A stretch of 64,000 nt of DNA from Desmodus rotundus (Eukaryota > Chordata > Mammalia > Chiroptera > Phyllostomidae): NCBI RefSeq assembly GCF_022682495.2, contig NC_071392.1, forward strand, positions 110,350,896 to 110,414,895, read 5' to 3'. Positions within the stretch are counted from its first letter, which is position 1. Each line of letters opens with the position of its first letter. A program made the translations under genes and the position numbers. This document shows positions 1-10,729 of the stretch, one piece after another. Below the pieces are notes generated by a model, which was not told where the DNA came from, did no database searches, and saw only the letters and a list, made by a program, of their open reading frames with translations.

Positions 1-31
1 AAATGCATTCATGTGTTACCTGTGTAGTCAA

Positions 32-52
32 ACACACACACACACACACACA
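32..52. repeat. (AC)n microsatellite
   Basis: Ten AC units in a row, uninterrupted. Confidence 0.95.
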
Positions 53-329
53 GTGCAGAATGACAAGGGCTACTGCACAGTGAAAGTCAGCACAAAGCCC
101 GACAGGACTCTGGTGTCGGGAAAGCTGGGCTGCAATTCAGCCGTTATTGCTGTCAAAGAGCGCTGTGGCCCTGGGTCCGGGAACCAGGCTCTCCTCTCTC
201 CTCCTCACTGAAGAAGTACAGAGAGAACGCAGTGGGCCACGGTAGCCCTTTCAGGTTGCCATGAGGACTTGATGACCTCTGACACCTCTGCACCTTTGTT
301 CATGCTAGTCACACTGCCTGACATATCTT

Positions 330-600
330 CCCACATTCCCTGCTGCCTACTAAAGTCAAAATCATTCCACAAGGCCCAGCTCAAATACCACCTCTTCTGT
401 GAAGCCTTTAATAGTCCCCAATTTGGTATTCAGTTTCTTCCTCTACACTCCCACAGTCTTCTGTTTGTATCTCTCTTAAAGCATATTTCCTTCTGTGCAT
501 TTATAGCTACTGTGCCTAAAAACTGATAAATCTGAGTGCAAAGACTACACTATCCAACTCCTAATTGCCTAGAGGCCTTGGACATATTAAGATTCATTAA
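330..600 (+). repeat. L2 LINE 3' fragment, degraded
   Basis: The text CCCAGCTCAAATACCACCTC followed by TGTGAAGCCTT matches the usual L2 3' region ('caggtctcagctcaaatgtcacctcctcagagaagcctt' in decayed form). Confidence 0.6.
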
Positions 601-792
601 AAGTGTATGTCCTGGGAGGGAGAGAAGGAGGGAAGGAGAGAGAGCATCAGAACATTAAAGTCTGTATAAACATGAAAATCCCTTTAGTCAGGATTCAAGA
701 CTGACTGAAAGATACCAGCGTCCTCATTACAGGACTTCACAGTACACGGAGCAGCCAGCGTGGTAATAATCATGTGAGCTATCACTTCGTAA

Positions 793-960
793 CTATGTAT
801 TAAATGCCAGGTACCGATCTAAACACTTGCAAATTACTCTCATTTAACCTTCACAATTCTGTAAAGGGGGTATATTTCTTTATACAGATGAGACACCTGA
901 GGCTAAAAAGAGGAGAAGTGACTTATTCAAGGTCACATGGGAGTCACACCCGTATTTGTC
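793..960 (-). repeat. MIR SINE
   Basis: It reads as antisense MIR: TATTAAATGCCAGG, then an ACAGATGAGACACCTGAGG core and AAGGTCACATGGGAGTC, the antisense of the tRNA-like head. Confidence 0.75.
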
Positions 961-1593
961 TAACCCCAAAGCCTTTGACACATTCTCAACAGTAAGGCTA
1001 TCACTGACAGCAACCAAGGTCAGCTTTCTTTGGGCCCTGAGAAGAATAATGCAGAAAAGAGTTAACGTGACAGGCCTAATCCTGAGAAGGGCCTGGCTCC
1101 TAGGGTGGCATCAGGGAAGGTGTCTTCTGAAAAGTTCCCTATGTGATAAGGTTGTTTTCTCTGCCTTTCCCTCTGAGGGTCTGGAAGTCTGGTCACTGTT
1201 CCTGGCGCAGAGCGGCTACAGGACTTGTCCTCGCTAAATACCCTCGACTAGGAATCTCACACGGACTTGTCTGGACAGAGACACCACACACGTGTTGATG
1301 TATCTCACTGCTGGAGAAGGAAGCATGTCAGCCTGACCCCACTCAGTGGGAGGAGAAAACATGGGAAGTCTGTATGTGAATTTCTCCAGACTCTGCTCGG
1401 TGTGTCTTTCCCCCTTGCTGACGTGGTTGTATGCCCTCAGTACCAATGACTCTTGAGTCCTGTGAGTCCTTCTAGTGATTTCCCACACATGTAAGTCATC
1501 CTGGGACTTCTAATCCAAATCGCAAAAGCCAAAGCAGACAAAACAAACAAAAAACCTGGGAGGAGAAAGGGCATCAGCAAAACAGGGCCTTAC

Positions 1594-1700
1594 TTCTCTG
1601 GATTGTCTGGAAACTTGATCCGCAACTCTTGGTTTTTATATGATCTTTTTTCAAATGTAAGGATCATCTTCTTCACTGAGCTTTCATCCAATGGCTCCTC
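1594..1700 (-). CDS. CTNNBL1: CTNNBL1 coding exon 3 (partial gene)
   Basis: This 107-bp exon, read on the minus strand, encodes residues 74-108 plus two bases of the next codon. The peptide starts EEPLDESSVKKMILTFEK and ends at KFPDNPE, which I recognise as the segment just before the armadillo-like repeats of beta-catenin-like protein 1. The acceptor AG is at 1701-1702 behind a pyrimidine-rich tract. The donor GTAAGG is at 1588-1593. Phase is 0 on entry, matching exon 2, and 2 on exit. CTNNBL1 is a nuclear ARM-like protein of the PRP19-CDC5L spliceosome complex that binds nuclear-localisation signals of splicing factors and also AID. The next exon was not found between here and the left edge, so the gene continues outside the window. 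Confidence 0.95.
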
Positions 1701-2081
1701 CTGGTGTAAAAGGACAAATGTAACAACTGTCATTTTCCGTGGGTCTTACATACTATTGTGCCACTTGCCGTACTGGGTTAAATTACAGCACACAATTTAT
1801 CCCCCCCACTAGCACGAGGGCTAAGGGTCTACATCTCATGCTACTTTGTATCACTCTGTGTCTCACATCTAGCACAGGAAGTTCATTTTACAGCGTTAAA
1901 GGCTTAGTCAACAAATGTTTTGTGAGCAGACTGTGTGGCATGGAGTAAGCAACAATATTGGATAAATATTAGTTAATATTGTTCTTGTCCTTCTTCTCCT
2001 TTGTTGTAGAGGTAAGACAACACTCAGTGGTTTAAAAAGACTTGTTCAGTAAGTGACAGTGGCCCTCAGTCTTTTCCCCAC

Positions 2082-2140
2082 ACAAGGGTCAGCAAACTGT
2101 GGTCCACCAGGCAAATCCAACTCTCCGCCTATGTTTGCAC
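2082..2140 (+). repeat. Possible hAT-Charlie remnant
   Basis: AGGGTCAGCAAACTGTGGTC followed by a CCAAATCCA-like run resembles the terminus of a MER58-type hAT element. It is short and decayed. Confidence 0.4.
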
Positions 2141-3001
2141 AGACCGTAAGAACAGCTGCTAATGAATAGATTCCTTACACATTACTGTGTCTGGTCCTTA
2201 CTACCTGCTGAGAAGGGAATCAGACAGGTTCTTGGAATCCAGATGTAACATCAAGAATTAGAGGAAGCTAGAGGAAATATCTAAAAACTAGTAGGTCACA
2301 CAGAGTTTTCTTATTTCATATCCTAGAAAAATACCTACACAAAGGTATATAAATTTTTGAAAACGGAATCATTTTCACCAAGAAAATCTACACTAAAATT
2401 TCAGAAATGTTTTCTCTTCAGTTTATTTTCCAGTTTAATGTAATGTGCCACGCAATACACTCTACCTAAACCTTTCCTAACTCTTAGCTTTATAGCTTTG
2501 TAGTCATCGACCATACTCACACCTGAAAGCAATAAAGAATGCTATGAAGAGACCCTGAAACAGATCTTTCTGAAAAGCACTGAATCACCCCATAATTTTG
2601 TAGGCACACTAACAAATGCTAGCTATTGTTTTGTTAAATTTCCATTTGTACATATTAGGCTTTTAGTGGAAGATACCTATAAATTTGTTTCGGGGATGAC
2701 ACATTTCTCAGATTCTTCGCTGTGACTCCTGGACACTCAGGTAGTCTGCTGGACCCCCAGCCCCTCCCCAGGGTCTACAGCTTAAAGAGAGGCCCCCGAC
2801 ATGGCAAAAACTGAAGTCGGCGCCCTGGCTCCGTCGGCATCCCGAGCCAGGCTTCACCGTTCACTAGTCACACTGCAATGTCACTGTGCTGAATATAATC
2901 CTCAAACCCTCCCCAAATCCAATTGTTTCTGCCTCATAATTCTTCCCTGAATTCGCCCATTTGACAATCAGAATGAAATTCCAAATCCTTCACATGACAT
3001 A

Positions 3002-3141
3002 AAGGGTGGGGTAAAAGCAGATTTACAGTCGTGAGTACGCAAAATGCAGTTTATTCTTGTATTATTATTGGTTATTGTATTACTTCCCATACAAACAACT
3101 GTAAACCTACTTTCACCACCACCCCCCCCCCCCCCCCCCCG
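3002..3141. mobile_element. TA-flanked palindromic MITE, copy 1
   Basis: The left end reads AAGGGTGGGGTAAAAGCAGA and the right end, inverted, contains GGTGGTGAAAGTAGGTTTACAG. TA dinucleotides flank both ends (3000-3001 and 3142-3143). The centre (GCAGTTTATTCTTGTATTATTA) matches two more copies at 10604-10724 and 18350-18472. The right terminal repeat has been stretched by a 19-base C run. The TA target and end sequence suggest a mariner-type nonautonomous element. Confidence 0.8.
3122..3140. repeat. (C)19 homopolymer inside a MITE end
   Basis: Nineteen consecutive C residues within the right terminal repeat of the MITE. Confidence 0.95.
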
Positions 3142-3300
3142 TATGTAAGGAAGGCCCGAAGTGACCTGGCCTAGATAATCGGTCCCACCCCAAACCAGGG
3201 AAAACAGCCCTGTTGGTGGCCCACATCTACGTGTTCAACGCTGACTCTTCTGTTCCCTCACAGTGCGTGGCACACGGCAGGTGCCCTGTGAAGATCTGCT

Positions 3301-3365
3301 GAAGGAATGAAGAAAGGAAAAGAGAGAGGACAAGAGGGAGAAAGGGAGAGAGGGAAGGAGGAAAT
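3301..3365. repeat. Purine-rich (GA)n-like tract
   Basis: About 65 bases nearly without pyrimidines on the plus strand. Confidence 0.8.
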
Positions 3366-4154
3366 ATTACCTGTATCTTCTAAGGTCACAGAAGTGCTCT
3401 AAAGAAATGAGGTACACAAGATTGTTTTGTAAACTATATGATACTATGTCAACGGAAGCTGGCGTTCTTCCTATTAGTAATAGGCACCATGTACACAACG
3501 CAGCACTGGGATTTAACTAAAATAAACCGGATTTCTAGGAAAGAGTTAAAGCACTTTCAAGCAACCTCAATATCCACTGCTCTTCTTTCCCTTGGCTATC
3601 ATCTTGCCCACCGTGTAGAAATAAAGTATTAGTGTTAATACAGCTCTCACAGGATTCCCAAAGTCTTAGCCTCTCCAGGGACTGGCCTCCCCTCCTCTAA
3701 TTTCTCTCCAACACTGCGGGAAAACTGAATTATCAGTCTTAGTCATCGGCCACAGCAGTATCTCCAATAGCTCAATGTCAGGAACCGGAGGGAAATTTCA
3801 GAAAGATGAATGCTGGTGATGTAGCACAAAAAGGACAATAATATTTTACAAGTTCACGTGACTTTACAGGGGCAAACATCACTTGCTTCTCATCAAATGG
3901 GACTTTGGTGGCAGTGAGAAAATAACTCTTGAACTTGGGGCCTTCCATGTGTCATTTTTACAAAGCGATCTCTTTTTCCCTGTCCCTTAACAGAAAGGCT
4001 GGTCCCACATTATATTTCTGTCTCTCAGGCTAGAAACCACTTACCCATGACAGCTACTATCCTAATCCTCCCGTACCTGCCTTGCCCTACACGGGAATTA
4101 TACCTGCCAATTAACTGCTGCTGCAGGGCTCACAGATTGAGCAGAAGCTAGTTA

Positions 4155-4230
4155 GAAGGGAGGGAGAGAGGGCAGCGAGAGGGGGAGGGAGGGGAGGGAG
4201 GGGAGGGGGGGAGGCAGGGCAGGCGGGAGG
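4155..4230. repeat. (GGGA)n purine tract, G4-prone
   Basis: Many runs of three to seven G separated by one A, ending GGGGAGGGGGGGAGGCAGGG. It satisfies the usual quadruplex motif on the plus strand, which is the non-template strand's complement for CTNNBL1. Confidence 0.85.
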
Positions 4231-4659
4231 ATGTGCTCCACATGCTGTCTGGCTGAAAGCCTGGCAGGGCTGCTGCCCTCAGGGAGGGAATTTGGAACTG
4301 TCTCCCACTGCAGATTTCCAGTGTGTCACCACCTTCTAGGGGCAGACCCCCAAATTAGCCCTGGTATAAATGCTGATGAGAGTTATCGTCATAACACAGT
4401 AACGACCTCTGTGAAATACCAATCAACTTTTTTCCTCTCAGATTCACGCTATTCCAGCTTCATTTTTTAAATCCAAACTTAGCATCATGTCTTTGAGGGA
4501 ACCAAAAAACAGCTGGGTCTTAAGAATCTATTTCCATAATTCATATTGAACAAAATGCCAAAGTGAAATAACATACAAGTTAACACCTTAAGGATTTAAA
4601 GAGACACAAAGGTATGGCCATTTTATTTTTAATCACTGATATTTTGCCTCTACTCTTTC

Positions 4660-5065
4660 CAGCCTCGTTCGTTTATTTGTTCAATAAATATTTGCTAAGG
4701 GTCTACCAAGCACTAGGCAGCGCTCTGAGCGGTGAGCAAAACAGAGCCCGTCCCTATTTTCACAGGAGGCTGGGGAGGGGACAACGAATGAGTAAAACAG
4801 ACCAACCGACATTTCACACCATGATAAGCGCTGTGAAGAGAATATGCCAAGTAAAGTGGCAAGAGAAGGAGGGGATGACTTCAGGGCCACCTCAGAGACC
4901 GGAAAGACTTCTCTGAGGAGGAAGCATTGGAACTGAGACCTGAGTGAGAAGGTACCAGCCCTGCAAAGGGTAGTTCTTTGTCAGGACAAGAAGAGCAGAG
5001 GACACAGAAGTAGGGAGGGCCAGAGGCAGGAATGGGTGCAAAGGCCCGAGGGAATCTTGAAAGCA
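4660..5065 (-). repeat. L2 LINE 3' fragment, antisense
   Basis: Begins TTGTTCAATAAATATTTGCT, followed by the 'accaagcactaggcagcgctctgagc' region, then CTTCTCTGAGGAGGAAGCATT and TGCAAAGGCCCGAGGGAAT, all in the order of reverse-complement L2. Confidence 0.8.
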
Positions 5066-5149
5066 ATAGAAAGGCATCTCTTCCCCTAAACCGTATTTTT
5101 TTTCAGTAATACTTGAACACCTAATCCCTTAGCTCCCCCGGAACTTCTC

Positions 5150-5330
5150 CAGTTTTGCTGCTTTGCTAATGCCATTTCAACTTCCTGGAAAGCCCACTGA
5201 CTGCTTCTTCAATGAAATTCCACTCTATGTCCTTAGTCTGGTCTAGAAAGCCTGCCTGACCCCCCTGAGTCAATACCAAAGGCCCCACAGGTCAGTGCTT
5301 GGGCCCTGCCTGTAACACGTAACCCAAAAT
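5150..5330 (+). repeat. L2 LINE fragment
   Basis: Decayed sense L2: GAAATTCCACTCTATGTCC, then AAAGCCTGCCTGACCCCCC. Confidence 0.5.
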
Positions 5331-5344
5331 AATTCTAAAATTCT

Positions 5345-5540
5345 ATCTGTAATGTTCTTTACACTTTGCAAAACACTTCCCCAACTTATTGTCCCCCTTA
5401 ACCTTCATGTTGACTCAGTGAAACAGGTATTGTTAGCCCCATTTTACAGATTAAACTAGAGAGCTCAGAGAACCTAAGTATCTGGCCCAAGACTATACTC
5501 TACAGAGACTGTCAGAGCCAGCCATCTCAGCTCCCAGCCC
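5345..5540 (-). repeat. MIR SINE abutting exon 2
   Basis: Antisense MIR core (CCCCATTTTACAGATTAAAC) with a decayed head ends just 3' of the exon 2 donor. Confidence 0.7.
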
Positions 5541-5556
5541 ATTTCCACCACCTTAC

Positions 5557-5745
5557 CTCTTCCTCTTCCTCCTCTCCCTCTCTGTCAATAATCTGAAGCA
5601 GCCTTTTTTTGTCATCATCTGCTTCTTCTACCACAGTCATTTCCTCTTCCCGATAGCGGCCACGTTCTCGAGTACCAGCCTGTTTCCGACGCATTTTCAG
5701 CTCTTCCTCTTCATCATCCCGGGGACGTTTTGTGCCCCTGTTGGG
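5557..5745 (-). CDS. CTNNBL1: CTNNBL1 coding exon 2, NLS and acidic region
   Basis: This 189-bp, 63-codon exon is in phase 0 at both ends and encodes residues 11-73, starting PNRGTKRPRDDEEEE. The KRPR cluster followed by an acidic run is the N-terminal nuclear-localisation region of CTNNBL1. The exon then reads RERGRYREEEMTVVEEAD and ends in a run of Glu codons that continues into exon 3. The acceptor is TTAG at 5746-5749 after a tract of T and C. The donor GTAAGG is at 5551-5556. The Glu codons alternate GAG and GAA, so the tract is a short purine repeat in the mRNA and is likely to vary in length between species. The reading frame is intact. Confidence 0.96.
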
Positions 5746-6214
5746 CTAAGAGAGAAAATAAACACAGGATTTTACAGCTGGAAAAGACGTAGAAGGGCAT
5801 ACCTATCAAATATTCTATAAGCTCCCAAGAATTCCCCAACTAAAAAGCACCACGGCATACAACTTCTCCCACAAAATGGATTAAAGCTCTAAGTGGTATT
5901 TTTCAAACATTTAATGATTCTATAAATACATGATTAAAGCCATCTATAATTTTGATGGCTTGGTTTTTATTTTTACAAAATTATTCAATATGCAAAGTTT
6001 TACCACTTCATAAAAGCTCCTAGGCACACAGAAATCATAGGGAACAGAGTCACTTTGATATGGAGACATTGGCTCAGGCTCAATTTACTTGTTACTCAAG
6101 GAAAAATAAAAAGCCAACTACCTTGTAGGTGACTTTAATACATATAATCCCCAATACCAATCCCTTAGCACATAGCTTTAATTCATGTCTAAGGAAGACT
6201 ACAGTCACTCCCAA

Positions 6215-6400
6215 ATAGTTTAAACAGAGAATATTCCATGTAACTTCCAAGGGTCTCCTGCACTCCAAAGTTCCTACTTTACAGAAGAGTATAGTAAGGC
6301 CCAGAGGTCAAGTATTACCCAAGGCCACAAAACCAGCAGCAGCACTAAAAAACAGAAGTGGCACATCCTGACCCCTAGTCCTGAGCTCTTTCCCAGTACT
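6215..6400 (-). repeat. MIR SINE
   Basis: ACTTTACAGAAGAGTATAGT, GGCCCAGAGGTCAAGTATTA and CCAAGGCCACAAAACCAGCA are the antisense MIR landmarks in order. Confidence 0.65.
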
Positions 6401-6649
6401 GTTAAGACCTCATTTTGCCTTAACACTGCAGTTCCTGAGTTCTCATAGTTGCTTTCCATCAGTACGGAGCAACAGCATCGCCCTGGACACCGAACAGCTC
6501 GCTCCATGTTTCCCTTCAGCTCAGGTTACTGCTGGTGCAACTTCTGGCGTCTCATTGAACCTTTCTAGGTAAGCCTTAGTTTCCTCATCAGCAAATGGAG
6601 ATTATAACTCTTTTCCCTATGAATTTCAAAAGGATACTTTTGTGTGCAC

Positions 6650-6965
6650 GTACTATTTATTTTGTATTTTTCCAGCTTTACTGAGACCCTAGTGACATAT
6701 AACACTGTAAGTTTAAGGTGTACAGCATGATGATTTGGTTCACATACATACTGCAAAATGATTAGCACAGTAAGGTTAGTTAACACCTCCATCACCTCAC
6801 ATAATTACCTTTTTTGGGGGGGGGGGGCTGTAAGAACTGCTCTTAGTAACTTTCAAGTCTACAATACAAAATTGTCAACTATAGTCATGCTGTTATACAT
6901 TAGATCCCCAGAACTTACTCATCTTGTAAGTGGTAGTTTGTACCAAAAGATGAAAGAACTCTAAA
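6650..6965 (+). mobile_element. L1 3' UTR fragment (old L1M type)
   Basis: CATATAACACTGTAAGTTTA, AGGTGTACAGCATGATGATT, GCAAAATGATTAGCACAGTA and TTAGATCCCCAGAACTTACT are the signature of the mammalian L1M 3' UTR. A run of 13 G sits inside at about 6816-6828. Confidence 0.85.
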
Positions 6966-9039
6966 CTATAACAGCACTAAATGAATATAACAATTTTTAC
7001 TATGAGGTAATCCATGACTCTGTCTTCCCTAACATAAAACATTTGCATTAGGCGACTCCCATAAGCTAGGTGTGATATGGTATGTCATTTCCACACAGGA
7101 AAAAATGTCTGTTCGTTGCCAGTTTGCTAAGCTGTCTGGTAATAACAGACACATTTCTATTACACGTTACGCATCTCACTGTGACTTGACTCCCGCACTG
7201 TCCCAGTGGTGCAAAGTCACCCCCGCCATATTCATGTACCCTGCTGGTTCCACATACCAGGTGCTTCAGTAAGCTTAAGCATATGACATTGCTTAGAAAC
7301 CTCACATTAGACAATTTGGTTTGCGGGGCACCACCTGCTATTTTTCACTCTGTTCCTCGTCTCCCTGAGATAGGTTATAATTTCATATGATCACAGCCTC
7401 TTCCCATAAGTACCCAAATCTATTGTTGTCATTGCTGGTCTACACTTTAAGAAAGGAAAAACAAGAAATCAATAGGCCAGTAAAGACGGACCACACAAAA
7501 ACTGAGGTGGTGGTTTTCTTGTGCGGAGGGGAAGGAAAGGTAGCTTGATCCTAAAAGAGAGCAGGCTCCAAACTAAATCTGTAGCTCCCCAGCAGGTAAG
7601 GAACTTCCGCCCTGGGAGCACTAATTCTTTCAGGCTCATAAAACAAGCCCTGCTGTGATTCTGATTAGCATGAGACTGCTGCAGCAGCCAAGTCGGAGCA
7701 GGAGCTCCAGAGCCTCCGCAGAAAGCAGATTTCTGTGTTGTTTACCACGGAAGGCAGAGAGGGAAAGTAGTGGACCACAATTAAAAGGAGAAAGATAAAT
7801 ACTGCCACAGTCAAGAAATGCAAAACAAAAGAACACCAGCAATGTCTCTTTTGAACACATCTGCCAATCCACTTCTTTAAAACACACATCTCAGAGATCC
7901 AGGAGGAGTTTCATTTTTAACTCTAATAATTTCCACGGAAATAGCGCTCCTTCTGCAGAACTTAAAGTACCTATTGTAATCTTCGCTACATCTCTGGGGC
8001 AGAGAAGTAGTTAACAGTTCTATTTTACGAGCAGGAGACAGAATGCCTGAGATCCTTCAATAAACTCTGGCAAAGACAACCTGGTGCCTTCTAAAAGTCG
8101 AGCCTGATCTCTGGGAAATTTGCGAATCTACTGTGATTGCAGGATCCTACCTGCGACAGGCCTGAGGGACTTTCCGGCAACAGCGTATATGTGTAAATAT
8201 AATACAAGATGTTGGCAGAGTTAAAGCAGTATTTATTAAACCATTCCTTCAGCTAATAATTTATTAAAGAACCCCAAGGCTTGAAAGGTCCTCAAGTAAT
8301 CAGCTGGCCGGGCAGCAGTCCCAGGCTACTGTCGGGCGACCATTTCAACCTCAGGACACACGTGAACTAACTACTAAAAGTCTACAGCAAACCAAAACAT
8401 ATATTTTTGGCCAATCTGAAAGAAACATAGGTGTAATTTTGATTCGTTCACACCAGATGGCTATAGTTGTGTTGTTCATTGTCACTTTTTTATTTGACAA
8501 TCTAATAGAAAAGAGGTCAGTGCCCCTGACTAAACGGTCAGGTGTTGCATGTTTTAAAAGTTCCTGTGGCGCGCCAGCGTGCTGCAGCACACGGGCTGAG
8601 AATCGCCACATCAGGGCAATGTCGCGATGGGGACACAGATGGACAGGGCCACGTCGACGCTTGACACAAGAACAGCTTTGTTAATCTCTGTGAATAGTCT
8701 GAGCACAGCATTACTGAGAGGGCAACCTCTAGGTTCCCCAGCTCCCGCCCTCCTCCCATGGGGCAACTTCTCAGGCCACCCTGCGGCAGAGGACAGCAGA
8801 GCCCGTTAGGGTGCTCTGCTATAGCTCATTCAGCAACACGGCACTTTCCTCTCCAGCAGATGCGTCAGCTGTTCAAAGGCCCTGATACATTTTATTTCAG
8901 CACTTTTCTCTCCCAAGGCAAAATTCTAAGAACTTCTGTTCTTCTCAACCCTCAATTGTCTCTTTTACAGATACTAACATTCCACACAGAGAAATTCCTA
9001 TTCATTATTGAAATATGACCGCTCTGAATAATAAAGATT
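6966..9039. other. Intronic sequence, no element recognised
   Basis: About 2 kb without an assignable repeat or exon. Short open frames are not protein-like. A few CpG-containing bits (GGCGCGCC near 8569) are isolated. Confidence 0.5.
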
Positions 9040-9160
9040 AGGATTCATTTCTTTAACAAATGCCAACTATGTATAAGACACTGTGCTGGGGACCGCAGAC
9101 CTAAGTGTAGATAAGACAAACACTGCTTTGCTATCATGGGGTTTAACAGTCTAATAAGTC
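9040..9160 (-). repeat. L2 LINE 3' end, antisense
   Basis: CAAATGCCAACTATGTATAA, GACACTGTGCTGGGGACCGC and GGGGTTTAACAGTCTAATAA follow reverse L2. Confidence 0.65.
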
Positions 9161-9682
9161 TGTTCAATCAAAATATAATACAAACGACAGATGTATTATA
9201 AAATATTTTAGCCCTGGCCGGTGTGGCTCAATGGATTAAGTGCCAGCCTGTGAACCAAAGGGTCGCTGGTTCAGTCAGGGCACATGCCTGGGTTGTGGGC
9301 CAGGTTCCCAACAGGGGGCACGCAAGAGGCAACCACACATTGATGTTTCTCTCCCTCTCTTTCTCCCTCCTTTCCCTCTCTCTAAAAATAAATAAAATCT
9401 TTTTAAAAAAAATTTTTAGTAGACACATTTCAAAAAGTAAAAAGAAACAGGTGAAATTAATTTTAATAATATATTTCATTTAATCCAGTATGTCCAAAAT
9501 ATTATTTCAACATGTATAAAAAATTACTAGTGTGATATTTCATATTCTTTTTTTTATATTAAGTCCTTGGAACTTGGTAAACATGTTTTACACTTATGGT
9601 ATTATCTCCACACAGACAGAGCCCCATTTCACGGGCCCAGTAGCCGCGTGCAGCCAGTGGCCACCACAGTGGATGGCACAGG
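9161..9682 (+). mobile_element. hAT-Charlie-type MITE split by a SINE
   Basis: The left half (CTGTTCAATCAAAATATAAT) and the right half (AAAAGAAACAGGTGAAATTA, TCCAAAATATTATTTCAACA) are consecutive parts of one element whose other copies lie at 34592-34892, 35521-35859 and 37132-37966. The SINE at 9211-9412 interrupts it. The right terminus is decayed GGATGGCACAG. Confidence 0.8.
9211..9412 (+). mobile_element. Bat VES-type SINE
   Basis: This tRNA-derived SINE begins GCCCTGGCCGGTGTGGCTCA (A-box region), has the box-B region at GGTCGCTGGTTCAGTC (slightly decayed), a body with ACACATTGATGTTTCTCTCC and an AATAAAATC-A tail. It sits inside a hAT fossil, so it is younger than that element. Confidence 0.93.
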
Positions 9683-10433
9683 TCTAGCGGATATTCATCT
9701 GAGGAGTTCCTGTTCCCTGATAAAGACTAACGGGAGCTGTCTTTCCAGCAACACTGAACGGAACAGGGACTCACATAAAGCTGAAGTCCTGTCTGTGAAA
9801 GATTCCCTACGAAAAACTGTGAAGCTAACAACACCCTGACCTGGAAATAAACTTCTCAATTATAACTACCAGTATTCACCACTGAGAGAGTATCAGTGAA
9901 ACCAAAGAAAGCAAGAGTTTGTACGTGGGAAGAGCCTCCAAGCAGTCACACTGATTTCACTGCAGAAGCGCCCAAGGGCTCTGAATCTACAAGGGCAGCA
10001 GAACACCTGCAGCCTGGCAGAGAGGTCAACAGCGCAGGCCCAAGCCCTCCCTGCGTTTTACACGGCCAAACCCAAGAGATTAAGCCATTCTTACCAGTCA
10101 CCTTTGGACATTAATTTGCTTTGGTATCTGAAAGGTATATGGAATCCATCAAGATGAAGGAATGGCAAAAAAAAAAATGTTCTTAATAAAGTCATTTCTC
10201 TGCTTCTGCTGTCCACAGACAGGAGAAAAAATGATTAACTCTTAACTTCTGATGTACCAAAACATTAGCGTTTAAGTCAAGAACTGTTATAATCTTCTAC
10301 ATTCCCTGCCTTACTCCCAATAGGTAGTGAGCAGTACAAATGCTCGCTAAAAATTGCCACCATCCAACTATACAGTTCATAGCCTTTCTGGGATACATAA
10401 AGGATTCCCACTTGCTCAAAGCTTCCAGATTTT

Positions 10434-10452
10434 ACATATATATATATGTATG

Positions 10453-10508
<56 letters not shown>

Positions 10509-10528
10509 CACACATATATATATATATG
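10434..10528. repeat. Compound (TA)n(CA)n microsatellite
   Basis: Alternating TA, TG and CA blocks form about 95 bases of pure purine-pyrimidine alternation, with two ACAC islands inside TATA. Confidence 0.95.
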
Positions 10529-10603
10529 CCTTTACTTCCCAAAACTCTTGAAGTCTATTATGTGTATGAGTGAGTGTGTGATGGATGATTATATACATAT
10601 ATA

Positions 10604-10724
10604 GGGGTGAGCAAATGTAGGTTTACAGTTGTAATACAAATAAATGATAATTAATAAATAATAATACAAGAATAAACTCTGTTTCGTGTATCCACAAATG
10701 AAAATCTACTTTTGCCCACCCTGG
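10604..10724. mobile_element. TA-flanked palindromic MITE, copy 2
   Basis: 121 bp between TA dinucleotides (10602-10603, 10725-10726). Left GGGGTGAGCAAATGTAGGTT; right, inverted, CCAGGGTGGGCAAAAGTAGA. The core is inverted relative to copies 1 and 3 (AATAAACTCTGTTTCGTGTA). Confidence 0.85.
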
Positions 10725-10729
10725 TATAT

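Larger units (their letters stand above)
1..1593 (-). other. CTNNBL1: CTNNBL1 intron 3, 5' portion
   Basis: Starting at the GTAAGG donor (1588-1593), this intron runs off the window. It holds a short CA repeat, an L2 fragment and a MIR fragment, listed separately. Nothing else recognisable was seen, and short open frames here do not resemble proteins. Confidence 0.85.
1701..5556 (-). other. CTNNBL1: CTNNBL1 intron 2
   Basis: This 3.86-kb intron has a GTAAGG donor and a CAG acceptor. It contains a possible hAT remnant, one TA-flanked MITE, purine tracts, L2 and MIR copies. The stretches 2220-2990 and 3380-4150 are AT-rich intronic sequence in which I recognise no element with confidence. Confidence 0.9.

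Noticed and set aside
9211..9300. tRNA gene, from the A and B boxes
   Set aside because: These boxes belong to the tRNA-derived SINE head; the cloverleaf is not intact and six further copies exist in this window.
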